From assembly GCF_009764265.1 (NCBI RefSeq), contig NZ_RWIR01000052.1:186001-250000 (forward strand): 64,000 nucleotides of DNA. The letters are read 5' to 3'. This stretch comes from Pseudomonas sp. PB101 (GTDB lineage: Bacteria > Pseudomonadota > Gammaproteobacteria > Pseudomonadales > Pseudomonadaceae). The position numbers and the translations under genes were made by a program. Positions within the stretch are counted from its first letter, which is position 1. Every line of letters begins with the position of its first letter. Below the pieces are notes generated by a model that worked only from the letters and a program-made list of their open reading frames with translations, was not told the origin of the DNA and made no database searches. Positions 43,362 to 52,547 of the stretch are shown here, one piece after another.

Positions 43362-44765
43362 TCAGCCTTGAGTGAATTGCGAAGCCAGTTCGCGCAGCAG
43401 CACTTCAGCCTCCAGAACCTTGCTGACCACGTCGTTGGCTTTTTCGCGGCTCAGGCCCAGGCGTTCCAGCAGTGCGTCAGGGATGTCTTCGTCCGGGCCC
43501 GAGCCGATGCCTCGGCTGCGCAGCAGGCGCACCGCCAGGCACACCAGGTTCGGGTATTCGGCGTAGGCGCCATCGTAGGCCGGGTCGTGCTGGAAGCGCA
43601 GGGCGGTGGCCAGTTCTTCGGGCATGTCCCAGTAGCGCATCAGCCATGAGCCGATCTGTTCACGGCTGATGCCCAGCAGGTGTTGTTCCACGAAGCTGTG
43701 GCACAGGTGCGGGTTGACCTCCAGGTGGCGGCAGATCAGCGAAAAGTGCGGCGGGAATACGTGGGCCAGCAGCAGGTAGCCGAAGTTGTGCAGCAGACCG
43801 GCCAGGTAGGTCAGGCCGGCTTCCGGACGCTGGGTGCGTGGCATGGCGCGGGTCAGGCCTTCGATCACCGCGGCGGTGTAGATCGATTGCTGCCAGTACG
43901 GCGTGGAGTGTTGCGGGTGGTCCTTGGGCAGGCTCAGGGTCTTGCCCAGCGCCAGGCCCAGCGCCAGGTTGATCACCAGGTCGAAGCCCAGCACGCGCAC
44001 GATGGCGTCTTCCACCGAACGGATCTTGCCCGGCGAGGCGTAGTACGGCGAGGCCGCCCAGCTCACGACCTGTGCGGCCAGCGCCGGGTCGGTTTCGACC
44101 ACGCCGGTGATGTCGTCGATGGTTGCGTTGGGGTCTACGCGCAGCTTGATGATTTTCTGTGCGGTTTCGGCCAGCGGCGGAATTTCAATGGTCGCTTCCA
44201 GACGTTGCTGGATGCGTCGTGCGGTGAACGCCTGGACGGCCTGGGTGATTTCCTCGCGGTCGTCATCGGGGCGGTCGAGGTTCGGACGAATGCTGCTCAG
44301 GTTTTCGCCGAAGTTGGCGGCGCTGGCCTTGGTCAGCATGGTCGTCTTGAAGTCTTCGCTGGAGATTTCCAGCAGCACGCCCGGTTCACCGGAGTTGATC
44401 AGCAACTTCGGCTCGCGCAGCAGGCTTTCGTCATACAGGCACGGTGAGCTGGTCAGCGCCGGCAGGCCCGGCAGCAAGCTGAGATTGTGCTTGCCGAGCA
44501 TTTTTTTCAGGCGTTCGGTCGGTACGGCGGCGAGGCGGCGGCCGGTGAGTTCAGTGAGGCGATTGAGGTCCAGCAATTGGCTCTGCGGGAACAGCACCAT
44601 CAATACGCCAACGCTGTCATCGAGCAGAACGGCCTGCACCTTGCGCGCGGGATTGAGGCCGTGACGGTCCAGCACTTCTTCATAGGCAATGCCCAATTTG
44701 CCCAGCATCAGCCGAATAACCGACGGAGCGTGCGGGGTGTCGGGTGCGAGGGCAACTTCGGTCAT
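43362..44765 (-). CDS. YbaK-type aminoacyl-tRNA deacylase domain fused to HDOD domain
   Basis: This 467-aa protein has an N-terminal YbaK/ProX-like domain (~residues 15-150; LLDDSVGVLMVLFPQSQLLD, RRLAAVPTERLKKMLGKHN) of the family that removes wrong amino acids from tRNA, and a C-terminal HDOD signalling domain (~195-400; IPPLAETAQKIIKLRVDPN, TYLAGLLHNFGYLLL, LRFQHDP). HDOD proteins act in regulation without the HD phosphohydrolase site. The YbaK residues for catalysis were not verified, so it may only bind a ligand. It lies downstream of recG with its own start. Confidence 0.8.
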   Translation of the reverse strand: MTEVALAPDTPHAPSVIRLMLGKLGIAYEEVLDRHGLNPARKVQAVLLDDSVGVLMVLFPQSQLLDLNRLTELTGRRLAAVPTERLKKMLGKHNLSLLPGLPALTSSPCLYDESLLREPKLLINSGEPGVLLEISSEDFKTTMLTKASAANFGENLSSIRPNLDRPDDDREEITQAVQAFTARRIQQRLEATIEIPPLAETAQKIIKLRVDPNATIDDITGVVETDPALAAQVVSWAASPYYASPGKIRSVEDAIVRVLGFDLVINLALGLALGKTLSLPKDHPQHSTPYWQQSIYTAAVIEGLTRAMPRTQRPEAGLTYLAGLLHNFGYLLLAHVFPPHFSLICRHLEVNPHLCHSFVEQHLLGISREQIGSWLMRYWDMPEELATALRFQHDPAYDGAYAEYPNLVCLAVRLLRSRGIGSGPDEDIPDALLERLGLSREKANDVVSKVLEAEVLLRELASQFTQG

Positions 44766-44843
44766 GGTCTGTATCCGTACTTGAACAATTGCAGGAGTAT
44801 AACCAGCTTGCCTTGGGCCACGCCTCAGAAACCGTGACGGTTG

Positions 44844-46919
44844 TCACACTTGGCCGTATTGTTGGCCATGACGCAGCCAACGGTCGAGCAGCGGGCTGAC
44901 GTGGGTCGGCCAGCGCTCGAGCAATGCCTGGGCGGCATCCCGTACGGCGGGTAGCAGATCGGCGTCGCGCATCAGGTCGGCGACCTTGAATTGCAGCAGG
45001 CCGGTTTGCCGGGTGCCGAGCATTTCGCCGGGGCCGCGCAGTTCCAGATCCTTTTCGGCGATGACAAAACCATCGTTGGTTTCGCGCATGATGCCCAGGC
45101 GCTGACGGCCGATCTGCGACAGCGGTGGATGGTAGAGCAGCACGCAATGGCTGGCCGCGCTGCCCCGGCCGACGCGGCCGCGCAATTGGTGCAGTTGTGC
45201 CAGGCCCAGGCGCTCGGGGTTCTCGATGATCATCAGGCTGGCGTTGGGCACGTCGACGCCCACTTCGATCACCGTGGTCGCCACCAGCAGTTGCAGGTTG
45301 CCAGCCTTGAATTCAGCCATCACTGCAGCTTTTTCCGCAGGTTTCATGCGGCCGTGGATCAGCCCGACCTTCAGTTCGCCGAGGGCGGCGGTGAGGTCTT
45401 CATAGGTGGTTTCGGCGGCCTGGCAGGTCAGCTCTTCCGACTCTTCGATCAGCGTGCACACCCAATAGGCCTGGCGCCCTTCGGCGCAGGCGCTACGCAC
45501 CCGCTCGATGACTTCGACCCGTCGGGTGTCGGTGATCAGCACGGTGTTGACCGGGGTTCGGCCGGGGGGCAGTTCGTCGAGGATCGAGGTGTCGAGGTCG
45601 GCGTAGGCGCTCATGGCCAGCGTGCGCGGAATCGGCGTGGCGGTCATGATCAGTTGGTGCGGGCACATGCGCCCGCCGACGCCTTTCTGCCGCAAGGCCA
45701 GACGCTGCTGTACGCCGAAGCGGTGCTGTTCGTCGATGATCACCAGCGCCAGGTTCTTGAATTGCACTTCGTCCTGGAACAGTGCGTGGGTGCCGACGAC
45801 CATCGGCGTGCCGCTGGCGATTTGCTCCAGCGCGGCGACGCGGTTCTTGCCCTTGAGCTTGCCGGCCAGCCAGGCGACATCAATGCCCAGCGGTTCGAGC
45901 CAGCGCTTGAAGGTGATGAAGTGCTGCTCGGCGAGAATCTCGGTGGGCGCCATCAGGGCCACCTGATAACCAGCCTCCAGCGCTTGCAGCGCGGCGAGGG
46001 CGGCGACCACGGTTTTGCCGGCGCCGACGTCGCCCTGGATCAACCGCAGCATCGGTTCATGCTGGCTGAGGTCGTAGGCGATTTCGTTGCCAACCCGTTG
46101 CTGGGCGCTGGTCGGTTTGAAGCCGAGGTTGGCCAGGTATTTGGCTGGCAGTTGCGTGGCCTTGGGCATCGCCGGCGCACGCAGGGAGCGCATGCTTTCG
46201 CGCAGGCGCTGTTGCGACAGCTGATGGGTCAGCAGTTCTTCGAAGGCCAGGCGGTGCTGCGCCCAGTGGTGACCGAGGGCCAGCTCATCGACGTCGGCAT
46301 CGGCGGGCGGGTTGTGCAGGTAGCGAATCGCATCGGCCAGCGGCGCCAGTTGGTAGTCGCGGGCCAGTTCGTTCGGCAGCCAGTCGGGCAGGCTGCTGGG
46401 GCCGAGCAGGGTGAGGGTCTGCATGCACAACTGGCGCAAGCGCTGTTGGGTCAGGCCTTCGGTGAGCGGGTAGACCGGGGTCAGGGTTTCATCCACCGGC
46501 GGCGGCTCGTCACCAGTAATGGCGCGGTATTCCGGGTGGTAGATCTCAAGCCCCGAAGCACCAGGCCGCGCCTCGCCGTAGCAGCGAATCCGCGTGCCGC
46601 GCTTGAGGCCTTCTTTCTGCGCGTTGCTGAAATGGTAGAAGCGCAGGCTGAGTCCGCCGGTACCGTCCTGCAGCCGAACCACGAGGCTGCGTCGACGCCC
46701 CATGACCACGTCGGCGCCGCTGACGGTGCCTTCGATGACGGCATCCTGGCCAGGTCGCAGCGCGCCGATCGGAACCACGCGGGTGCGATCCTGATAGCGC
46801 AGCGGCAGGTGAAACAACACGTCCTGGAGATTCTCCAGGCCGACCTTGGCCAGTTTCTCGGCCATGGCTTCACCGACACCCTTGAGTGCCGTCACCGACA
46901 CTTGCGACAACTCGCTCAT
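44844..46919 (-). CDS. recG: ATP-dependent DNA helicase RecG
   Basis: This 691-aa helicase remodels stalled forks and Holliday junctions. It has an N-terminal wedge/OB domain (~1-160), Walker A GDVGAGKTVV (~residues 294-303), motif II IIDEQHRFG, motif III TATPIPRT and the helicase C half with VGVDVPNASLMIIENPERLG (motif V) and QLRGRVGRG (motif VI). It is nine bases downstream of oxyR and is presumably co-transcribed, as in other pseudomonads. Confidence 0.96.
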   Translation of the reverse strand: MSELSQVSVTALKGVGEAMAEKLAKVGLENLQDVLFHLPLRYQDRTRVVPIGALRPGQDAVIEGTVSGADVVMGRRRSLVVRLQDGTGGLSLRFYHFSNAQKEGLKRGTRIRCYGEARPGASGLEIYHPEYRAITGDEPPPVDETLTPVYPLTEGLTQQRLRQLCMQTLTLLGPSSLPDWLPNELARDYQLAPLADAIRYLHNPPADADVDELALGHHWAQHRLAFEELLTHQLSQQRLRESMRSLRAPAMPKATQLPAKYLANLGFKPTSAQQRVGNEIAYDLSQHEPMLRLIQGDVGAGKTVVAALAALQALEAGYQVALMAPTEILAEQHFITFKRWLEPLGIDVAWLAGKLKGKNRVAALEQIASGTPMVVGTHALFQDEVQFKNLALVIIDEQHRFGVQQRLALRQKGVGGRMCPHQLIMTATPIPRTLAMSAYADLDTSILDELPPGRTPVNTVLITDTRRVEVIERVRSACAEGRQAYWVCTLIEESEELTCQAAETTYEDLTAALGELKVGLIHGRMKPAEKAAVMAEFKAGNLQLLVATTVIEVGVDVPNASLMIIENPERLGLAQLHQLRGRVGRGSAASHCVLLYHPPLSQIGRQRLGIMRETNDGFVIAEKDLELRGPGEMLGTRQTGLLQFKVADLMRDADLLPAVRDAAQALLERWPTHVSPLLDRWLRHGQQYGQV

Positions 46920-46928
46920 GACCGTCGC

Positions 46929-47858
46929 TTAACCCGCAGCGACTTGTGCCGCTGGCTTGACCACCGAGCACAGGCGAATGGAGTCAGCGAGGATTTCAAT
47001 CGCTTTCGGGCGCGGGAAGCTGGCGCGCCAGGCAATGGCCACGGTGCGAAACGGTACGGGTGCGGACAGCGGACGCACTTCGATCACGCCGGGCGCGTAG
47101 TGATGGCTGTCGACCGCGGACAACGGCAGGATCGAAATACCCAGGCCGGATGCGACCATGTGGCGAATGGTTTCCAGCGAGCTGGATTCCACCGTGGTGT
47201 GCTTGGCGCCGTCGTTGCCCTTGGTCAGGGTCGGGCAGGCTTCCAGCACCTGGTCACGGAAGCAGTGGCCTTCGCCGAGCAGCAGCAGGCTCTTGTCGTT
47301 GAGCAGGCTGGCGTCGATGGATTCCTTTTGTGTCCAAGGGTGCTGCGCCGGCATCAGCACGTAGAACGGCTCGTCGTAGAGCTGCAGGGTCAGCACATCG
47401 GCTTCGTTGAACGGCAGGGCGATGATGATCGCGTCGAGCTCGCCGTTGCGCAGCTTGTCGCGCAGCACGTGGGTGAAGTTTTCTTCGATGTACAACGGCA
47501 TCTGCGGGGCGACCCGGTGCAGTTGTGGAATCAGGTGCGGAAACAGGTACGGTCCGACGGTGTAGATCGCGCCGACTTTCAGCGGGGCGGTCAGCTGGTT
47601 TTTGCCGGCCTGGGCCAATTCGCGGATGCCCTGGGCCTGCTCCAGCACTTTCTGCGCCTGGGCCACGATGCCTTCGCCGACCGGGGTCAGGCGCACGGCG
47701 CTTTTGCTGCGCTCGAAAATCAGCACACCGAGTTCGTCTTCAAGCTTTTTCACGCCCACCGACAGGGTTGGCTGGCTGACGTGGCAGCGCTCGGCCGCGT
47801 GGCCGAAGTGCTGCTCTTGGGCGAGGGTAACGATGTAGCGTAATTCTGTGAGGGTCAT
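46929..47858 (-). CDS. oxyR: Hydrogen-peroxide-responsive LysR regulator OxyR
   Basis: This 309-aa regulator has an N-terminal HTH (FGHAAERCHVSQPTLSVGVKKLE) and the redox-active cysteines C199 (LLLGEGHCFRD) and C208 (VLEACP), which form a disulfide under peroxide and switch on catalase and peroxidase genes. It leads the oxyR-recG pair. A REP pair lies upstream; no katB or ahpC is adjacent. Confidence 0.96.
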   Translation of the reverse strand: MTLTELRYIVTLAQEQHFGHAAERCHVSQPTLSVGVKKLEDELGVLIFERSKSAVRLTPVGEGIVAQAQKVLEQAQGIRELAQAGKNQLTAPLKVGAIYTVGPYLFPHLIPQLHRVAPQMPLYIEENFTHVLRDKLRNGELDAIIIALPFNEADVLTLQLYDEPFYVLMPAQHPWTQKESIDASLLNDKSLLLLGEGHCFRDQVLEACPTLTKGNDGAKHTTVESSSLETIRHMVASGLGISILPLSAVDSHHYAPGVIEVRPLSAPVPFRTVAIAWRASFPRPKAIEILADSIRLCSVVKPAAQVAAG

Positions 47859-47932
47859 AGCAAGCGTCCATGAAGTTGCGGGCCAAGCATACCGGCTGCA
47901 ATCGATAGACGCACGTTATCAGACTGGGTGTG

Positions 47933-48034
47933 TGTAGGGGCGCGATTGCTAGCGAAAAACCTGACACCTTCGCGGGGTGTCAGGCTCGCCGCGTTATCGT
48001 TGACGACCATCGCGAGCAGGCTCGCTCCTACACA
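47933..48034. repeat. Diverged REP pair (left arm decayed)
   Basis: The right copy (CGCGAGCAGGCTCGCTCCTAC) is intact, while the left (TGTAGGGGCGCGATTGCTAGCGA) is mutated. An extra hairpin CTGACACC..GGTGTCAG lies in the spacer. Confidence 0.7.
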
Positions 48035-48050
48035 GGGCTGCGCGACGTTT

Positions 48051-48800
48051 TTAACGGCGGCGTTTTTCCAGCGAATACACAAAGGGTGCAACGATTTCGA
48101 TGGAGCCGTTGGTCAGCATGTCGGCCGGTGGCTTGGGCAGCGGTTGGGCGCGGCGGATCATTTCCAGGGTGGCCCGGTCCAGATCCGCAGTGCCCGAGGC
48201 ACCTACCAGCTCAAACGACAACACATTGCCTTCGGCATCCACGACGAAACGCAGACGGTTCATGCCTTCCTTGCCCCGCGCCTGTGCACTGGCCGGATAC
48301 TTCTTGTACTTCTGCAGGTGCGCCAGCAGCGTGCCTTGCCAGCTGGCCTTGGCCGCCAGTTGAGCCGGCGAAGGGCCAGGCGCGGGCTGCGCGGATTTCT
48401 GCGTGGGAGCCTGAGTCTGCTGCGTTTCGGCAGGTTTCTCTTCGGCCGGTTTTTCCTTCGGCGGATCAGGTTTCTTCTCGACCGGTTTGGGCGGCTGTGG
48501 CTTGGGCTTTGGCTTGACGGGCTTGGGCACGGCAATTTCAGCTTTCGGCGCTTCAGCGAGCTTGGGTATCGGCAGTTCTTCAACCGGAGCCGGTGGCTGC
48601 GGCGGGGTGACGACTTTCGGCGGAGCGGGCGGTGGCGGGGCAGGAACCGGCGCCAGCTCGACCATCATTGCCTGTGGGGGCAATTCAATGGGCGGACGGG
48701 CGGACCAGTTCAACGCCAGCGCGATGGCCAGCGCGTGAACACCCAGCACCACGGCCAGGCTACCGCTGTAACGCGTCAGCTTATGGCGCGTCCTGATCAT
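48051..48800 (-). CDS. tonB: Energy transducer TonB
   Basis: This 249-aa protein couples the proton gradient to outer-membrane receptors for siderophores and other substrates. One N-terminal TM (SGSLAVVLGVHALAIALALN) is followed by a Pro/Lys-rich spacer (~45-150) and a C-terminal domain (~165-245; LLAHLQKYKKYPASAQ, LDRATLEMIRRAQPLPKP). Its ATG overlaps the exbD stop by four bases (ATGA). It is the last gene of exbB-exbD-tonB and is followed by a REP. Confidence 0.95.
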   Translation of the reverse strand: MIRTRHKLTRYSGSLAVVLGVHALAIALALNWSARPPIELPPQAMMVELAPVPAPPPPAPPKVVTPPQPPAPVEELPIPKLAEAPKAEIAVPKPVKPKPKPQPPKPVEKKPDPPKEKPAEEKPAETQQTQAPTQKSAQPAPGPSPAQLAAKASWQGTLLAHLQKYKKYPASAQARGKEGMNRLRFVVDAEGNVLSFELVGASGTADLDRATLEMIRRAQPLPKPPADMLTNGSIEIVAPFVYSLEKRRR

Positions 48801-49225
48801 TTCTTGACTGCCGACTCGAGACCGACCAGACCCACTTTCAGGTAGCCGGCAGAGCGCAGGTTATCCATCACGCTCATCAGGTCGCCGTAATCCACGCCTT
48901 TGTCGGCCTGGAAGAAGATCGTCGTGTCTTTCTTGCCCTGGGTCCTGGTGTCGAGCGTGGCGCCGAGTGCTTCGGCCTTCACTTCGTCTTCGCCGAGGAA
49001 CAGGCGCTGGTCAGCCTTGACGCTGAGGAACACCGGTTTCTCTGGCCGCGGCGCCGGTTTGGCGGTGGAGGCGGGCAGGTCGACCTTGATGTCCACGGTG
49101 GCCAGCGGGGCCGCCACCATGAAGATGATCAGCAGTACCAGCATCACGTCGATGAACGGCGTGACGTTGATTTCGTGGTTTTCGGCCAGATCGTCGTCTG
49201 CCCCTTCTTTCAAATGCAGGCCCAT
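48797..49225 (-). CDS. exbD: TonB-system proton channel subunit ExbD
   Basis: This 142-aa inner-membrane protein has one TM segment (FIDVMLVLLIIFMVAAPLA) with the essential Asp at its start (D25 in NVTPFIDVML) and a periplasmic domain. With ExbB it forms the proton motor for TonB. It begins six bases after exbB and overlaps tonB. Confidence 0.96.
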   Translation of the reverse strand: MGLHLKEGADDDLAENHEINVTPFIDVMLVLLIIFMVAAPLATVDIKVDLPASTAKPAPRPEKPVFLSVKADQRLFLGEDEVKAEALGATLDTRTQGKKDTTIFFQADKGVDYGDLMSVMDNLRSAGYLKVGLVGLESAVKK

Positions 49226-49231
49226 GGCCGA

Positions 49232-50212
49232 TTACCCCACTTTCACCATGTGCGGTTGCGAGCTGCGCTCAGGCTGGTGGTCGAGGTCGCGGCTGACCAG
49301 CAGCAGGACCTGGGCCGACGCGTCGGACACCTGGGCCTTGTAACCGGCGATGGAGCGGGCAAAGACGTTGTAGATCACCACCGCAGGGATCGCTGCAACC
49401 AGGCCCAACGCGGTAGCCAGCAAGGCTTCGGCGATGCCGGGGGCCACGACGGCGAGGTTGGTGGTCTGGGTCTTGGCGATGCCGATGAAGCTGTTCATGA
49501 TGCCCCACACGGTGCCGAACAGGCCGACGAACGGCGCAGTGGAACCGATGGTGGCCAGCACGCCGGTGCCGCTGCTCATGTTGCGACCGCAGGCCGCGAC
49601 CAGACGCTCAAGACGGAAGCTGACGCGTTCCTTGATGCCTTCTTTCTCACGGCTGTTGACCGACAGGCGCATCTCTTCGAGAGCATCATGTACCAGCAGG
49701 TTGGCCAGGGTGCCTTCCTTCGCCGCGGTGGCGCTGGCTTCCTTGAGGGAGGCGGATTTTTTCAGTTGGGCGATTTCACCACGCAGACGACGCTTGGCGC
49801 CCATCAGCTCAAGACCCTTGGCGATCCAGATGGTCCAGGTGATGATCGAGGCGATGGCCAGGCCGATCATCACGATTTTCACGATGATGTCGGCATTCTG
49901 GTACATGCCCCACGGCGACAGGTCATGGGCCATGCCCAGGGTGTTGTCGGCTTCGAGGACTTCAGGAACGTCTTCACCCAGGGTGTCTGCCGGTGCTGCC
50001 TGTGCAGGATCTGCTGCGGCCGGAGCAATGGCCGGGGCGGCGTGATCGGCAGGTGCAGGTGCAGGTGCTGCGGCGGCGGCCGGAGCGGCAGGCGCCTGCG
50101 CATCGGCGAACGCGGCGACTGGTGCGAGCATCAGGCTGAGCAGCAGGGCGGCCACTGCGCTCCAGGCGCGAGGTCGTTTGGTTGGCGAAGCGGGGAATTG
50201 ATTGCGTGTCAT
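49232..50212 (-). CDS. exbB: TonB-system proton channel subunit ExbB, long N-terminal form
   Basis: This 326-aa protein has a signal-like N-terminus, an Ala/Pro-rich periplasmic stretch (~35-85), then three TM helices, with the conserved core GVLATIGSTAPFVGLFGTVWG and ATALGLVAAIPAVVIYNV. It is longer than the 244-residue E. coli ExbB. The start at ATG 50212 (MTRNQFPASP) is used; the open frame to 50674 is antisense to the neighbouring gene and non-coding. The AT-rich 50285-50330 region upstream might hold a Fur site, but no clear one was seen. Confidence 0.93.
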   Translation of the reverse strand: MTRNQFPASPTKRPRAWSAVAALLLSLMLAPVAAFADAQAPAAPAAAAAPAPAPADHAAPAIAPAAADPAQAAPADTLGEDVPEVLEADNTLGMAHDLSPWGMYQNADIIVKIVMIGLAIASIITWTIWIAKGLELMGAKRRLRGEIAQLKKSASLKEASATAAKEGTLANLLVHDALEEMRLSVNSREKEGIKERVSFRLERLVAACGRNMSSGTGVLATIGSTAPFVGLFGTVWGIMNSFIGIAKTQTTNLAVVAPGIAEALLATALGLVAAIPAVVIYNVFARSIAGYKAQVSDASAQVLLLVSRDLDHQPERSSQPHMVKVG

Positions 50213-50401
50213 GCTGGCCGGACCTGAGAGAAAAAAACGGGTGATGTTCTTCCAGGCCTCGAAGGGCCGAGAACAAAAGTGGCGTGTATTATTGCAAGTA
50301 ATTCTTGTTAACAGAAGTAATAGAGTCTCTTTTTTTCCTGCATTGCTAGCCGCCTGTCTATTGCCGGCGCTAGTCTGTGGCTTTGCGATGGGAGTTTTCT
50401 G

Positions 50402-51259
50402 ATGTCTGCGCCTACTGTTTTGATCGCCGGCTGCGGTGATGTTGGCGGCCGCCTGGCCACACAATTGCTGGCGGCGGGATGGGAGGTCCATGGCCTGCGG
50501 CGTGACGTTTCGCGTCTGCCCGCCGGCGTCATCGGCGTTGCCGGTGATTTGTTCAACAAAGAGTGTCCGGCCACTTGGCCAATCGGTGCCGTGGACTACC
50601 TGGTGTATTGCGCGGCGGCCACCGATCACGACGAAGCCGGTTACCGCGCTGCGTATGTCCAGGGTCTGGAGCATGTGCTGGAGTGGCTGGGCGACTACGG
50701 GCAGGTGCCCAACCGTCTGCTGTTCGTGTCCAGCAGCAGTGTTTATGGGCAGCAGGAAGGTGAATGGGTCGATGAGAGCTCACCTGCCGTGGCGGCCGGC
50801 TATTCGGGTCGTGTGATGCTCGAAGCCGAGCAACTCGCGCTCAAGAGCGGTATCCCGGCCAGTGTCGTGCGCCTGACGGGCATTTATGGTCCCGGCCGCG
50901 AGTGGTTGCTGACGCAGGTGCGCCGGGGCTATCGCGTGGTGGTCGAGCCACCGTTGTATGCCAATCGGATCCATGCCGACGATGCCGCAGGGTTGATGGC
51001 GTGCCTGCTTGAGGCGGATCGGCGTGGCGTGGCGCTGGATGATGTCTACATCGGTGTTGATGACGAGCCGGCAGCGCTGGCTGATGTGGTGGGCTGGTTG
51101 CGTGAGTATCTGGGTGTGACCGAGTGGGCCGATAACGACAGCGTGCGACGCACTGGTAGCAAGCGCTGCAGCAATGCGCGGGCCAGGGCGTTGGGCTGGA
51201 CGCCGATGTATCCGAGTTTTCGCGAAGGTTATGCGGCGATTCTGGAAGGGCGCTGCTGA
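50402..51259 (+). CDS. SDR-family NAD(P)-dependent epimerase/oxidoreductase
   Basis: This 285-aa extended-SDR protein has the nucleotide-binding loop IAGCGDVGGRLATQLL, the active-site Ser segment FVSSSSVYGQQEGEW (~103-117) and the G-Y residues in AAGYSGRVMLEAE, although the usual YxxxK is replaced by YSGRVML-type spacing, so classical catalysis is doubtful. Homologues are called YeeZ-like. It is divergent from exbB and corresponds to PA5341. The substrate is unknown. Confidence 0.82.
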   Translation: MSAPTVLIAGCGDVGGRLATQLLAAGWEVHGLRRDVSRLPAGVIGVAGDLFNKECPATWPIGAVDYLVYCAAATDHDEAGYRAAYVQGLEHVLEWLGDYGQVPNRLLFVSSSSVYGQQEGEWVDESSPAVAAGYSGRVMLEAEQLALKSGIPASVVRLTGIYGPGREWLLTQVRRGYRVVVEPPLYANRIHADDAAGLMACLLEADRRGVALDDVYIGVDDEPAALADVVGWLREYLGVTEWADNDSVRRTGSKRCSNARARALGWTPMYPSFREGYAAILEGRC

Positions 51260-51279
51260 CTTCCAGGCACCGTAAACAC

Positions 51280-51311
51280 CTGTGGGAGCGGCGGTGCGGC
51301 GATCCCACAGG
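51280..51311. repeat. REP remnant
   Basis: TGTGGGAGCGGCGG-TGCGGCGATCCCACA is a short palindromic remnant of the TGTGGGAGCG class, after the SDR gene. Confidence 0.55.
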
Positions 51312-51336
51312 GTTATCAGTTGGCTTCAAATCCAGC

Positions 51337-52077
51337 TTATTGCTTCTCGAGCAACCACTTGCGATCACCCGGCGTGTACTGAGGCATCTCGTCCGCCTGC
51401 GCCGTGTTCACGGTCTGGAAAATCTCCAGCTCCTTGCCCTTGCGCGCAAAGATCCAGGCGTTGCCCTGGCCATTGAGTTGCAGCCACATGTTGTCATTGC
51501 CGCCGCTCATGGATGCGCAATCACCGGCCAGGCACAGCGCATAACGATCAGTGCCCGGCAGGCCGGTCACCTGGCCGTCGGCCTGGAATTGAACCGTGCT
51601 GCCTTCGCCCGGGCCGTTGACGATTGTCCAGCCGCCGCCCATGTAGGCTGAATACAGTGCGCGTTCGAAGCTGGCGCCCATCGGTGCGCCATCCGGTACC
51701 TGGATCTGTACGCGGTCGAAGACTTGCTCAGGCTCGTTGTCGCTGGCGGACTGGCTCAGTTGTTTGCCGTCACGCTTGAGCTCACTGGCCGAGCTGCCAT
51801 AAAAGTCGACTTTCCAGGCGCCGGACTCTTCACCCAGCAGCTTGCCGTCGACATTTTCAAAACCGTTGGTGTAGCGGGCCTGACCGGCCTTGGTGTTGAT
51901 GTCCCATTCCAGGTTCGGACCATTGGCCTGGAGCGCTTCACGCAGGGGGACGCCCTTGGCGGCAGCATCGATCGCCACCTGGTTGATCCAGGTGCCGCTG
52001 ATATCGCGATCGGCAGGGTTGCTGGCACATCCGCCCAGGAGCAGGGCGAGCAGCGAGAGAGCAAGCGCGTTGCGCAT
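51337..52077 (-). CDS. Hypothetical lipoprotein
   Basis: This 246-aa protein has a lipoprotein signal with lipobox LLGGC (Cys17) and a beta-rich mature part with no recognised domain (DISGTWINQVAIDA, GWTIVNGPGEGSTVQF, MWLQLNGQGNAWIFARKG). It should be anchored to a membrane facing the periplasm. It has the PA5340 position, near ridA in the same orientation. Function unknown. Confidence 0.82.
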   Translation of the reverse strand: MRNALALSLLALLLGGCASNPADRDISGTWINQVAIDAAAKGVPLREALQANGPNLEWDINTKAGQARYTNGFENVDGKLLGEESGAWKVDFYGSSASELKRDGKQLSQSASDNEPEQVFDRVQIQVPDGAPMGASFERALYSAYMGGGWTIVNGPGEGSTVQFQADGQVTGLPGTDRYALCLAGDCASMSGGNDNMWLQLNGQGNAWIFARKGKELEIFQTVNTAQADEMPQYTPGDRKWLLEKQ

Positions 52078-52144
52078 GGTGGAATCCTTTCAAGCTTTCT
52101 TTACAGCAGAGCAGTCGGCGCAGCCCGGGGCTGCGCCGCACGCA

Positions 52145-52525
52145 TTACTCGATGACCAGGATGGCATCCATTTCAACCTGCGAACCCTTTGGCAGGGCTG
52201 CTACGCCGATGGCGGCGCGGGCAGGGTAAGGCTGGTCGAAGTACTTGCCCATGATCTCGTTGACCTTGGCGAAGTGGCTCAGGTCGGTGAGGAAGATGTT
52301 CAGCTTGACGATGTCCTTGAACGAACCGCCGGCCGCTTCGGCTACGGCTTTGAGGTTCTCGAACACCTGGACGGTCTGGGCTTCGAAGCCTTCAACCAGT
52401 TCCATGGTTTTTGGGTCCAGGGGAATCTGACCCGACATGTAGACGGTGTTGCCAGCCTTGATCGCCTGGGAGTAAGTACCGATGGCGGCCGGGGCCTTGT
52501 CGCTGGTGATAACAGTCTTGGTCAT
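52145..52525 (-). CDS. ridA: Enamine/imine deaminase RidA
   Basis: This 126-aa trimeric YjgF/YER057c-family protein removes reactive 2-aminoacrylate-type enamines made by PLP enzymes. It shows the family residues SQAIKAGNTVYMSGQIPLDP at the N-terminal half and the conserved Arg in PARAAIGVAALP (~residue 105). It starts 22 bases after spoT and is probably co-transcribed. Confidence 0.95.
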   Translation of the reverse strand: MTKTVITSDKAPAAIGTYSQAIKAGNTVYMSGQIPLDPKTMELVEGFEAQTVQVFENLKAVAEAAGGSFKDIVKLNIFLTDLSHFAKVNEIMGKYFDQPYPARAAIGVAALPKGSQVEMDAILVIE

Positions 52526-52547
52526 GGATAGCTCCTTGAAGGGTGGG

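Noticed and set aside
44991..47843. 950-aa open frame on the plus strand
   Set aside because: It is antisense to recG and oxyR, both certain genes; long antisense frames are expected from high-GC codon bias, and it matches no family.
50285..50330. Fur box upstream of exbB
   Set aside because: The AT-rich stretch matches the 19-base Fur consensus at only about half of the positions, too weak to list as a site.
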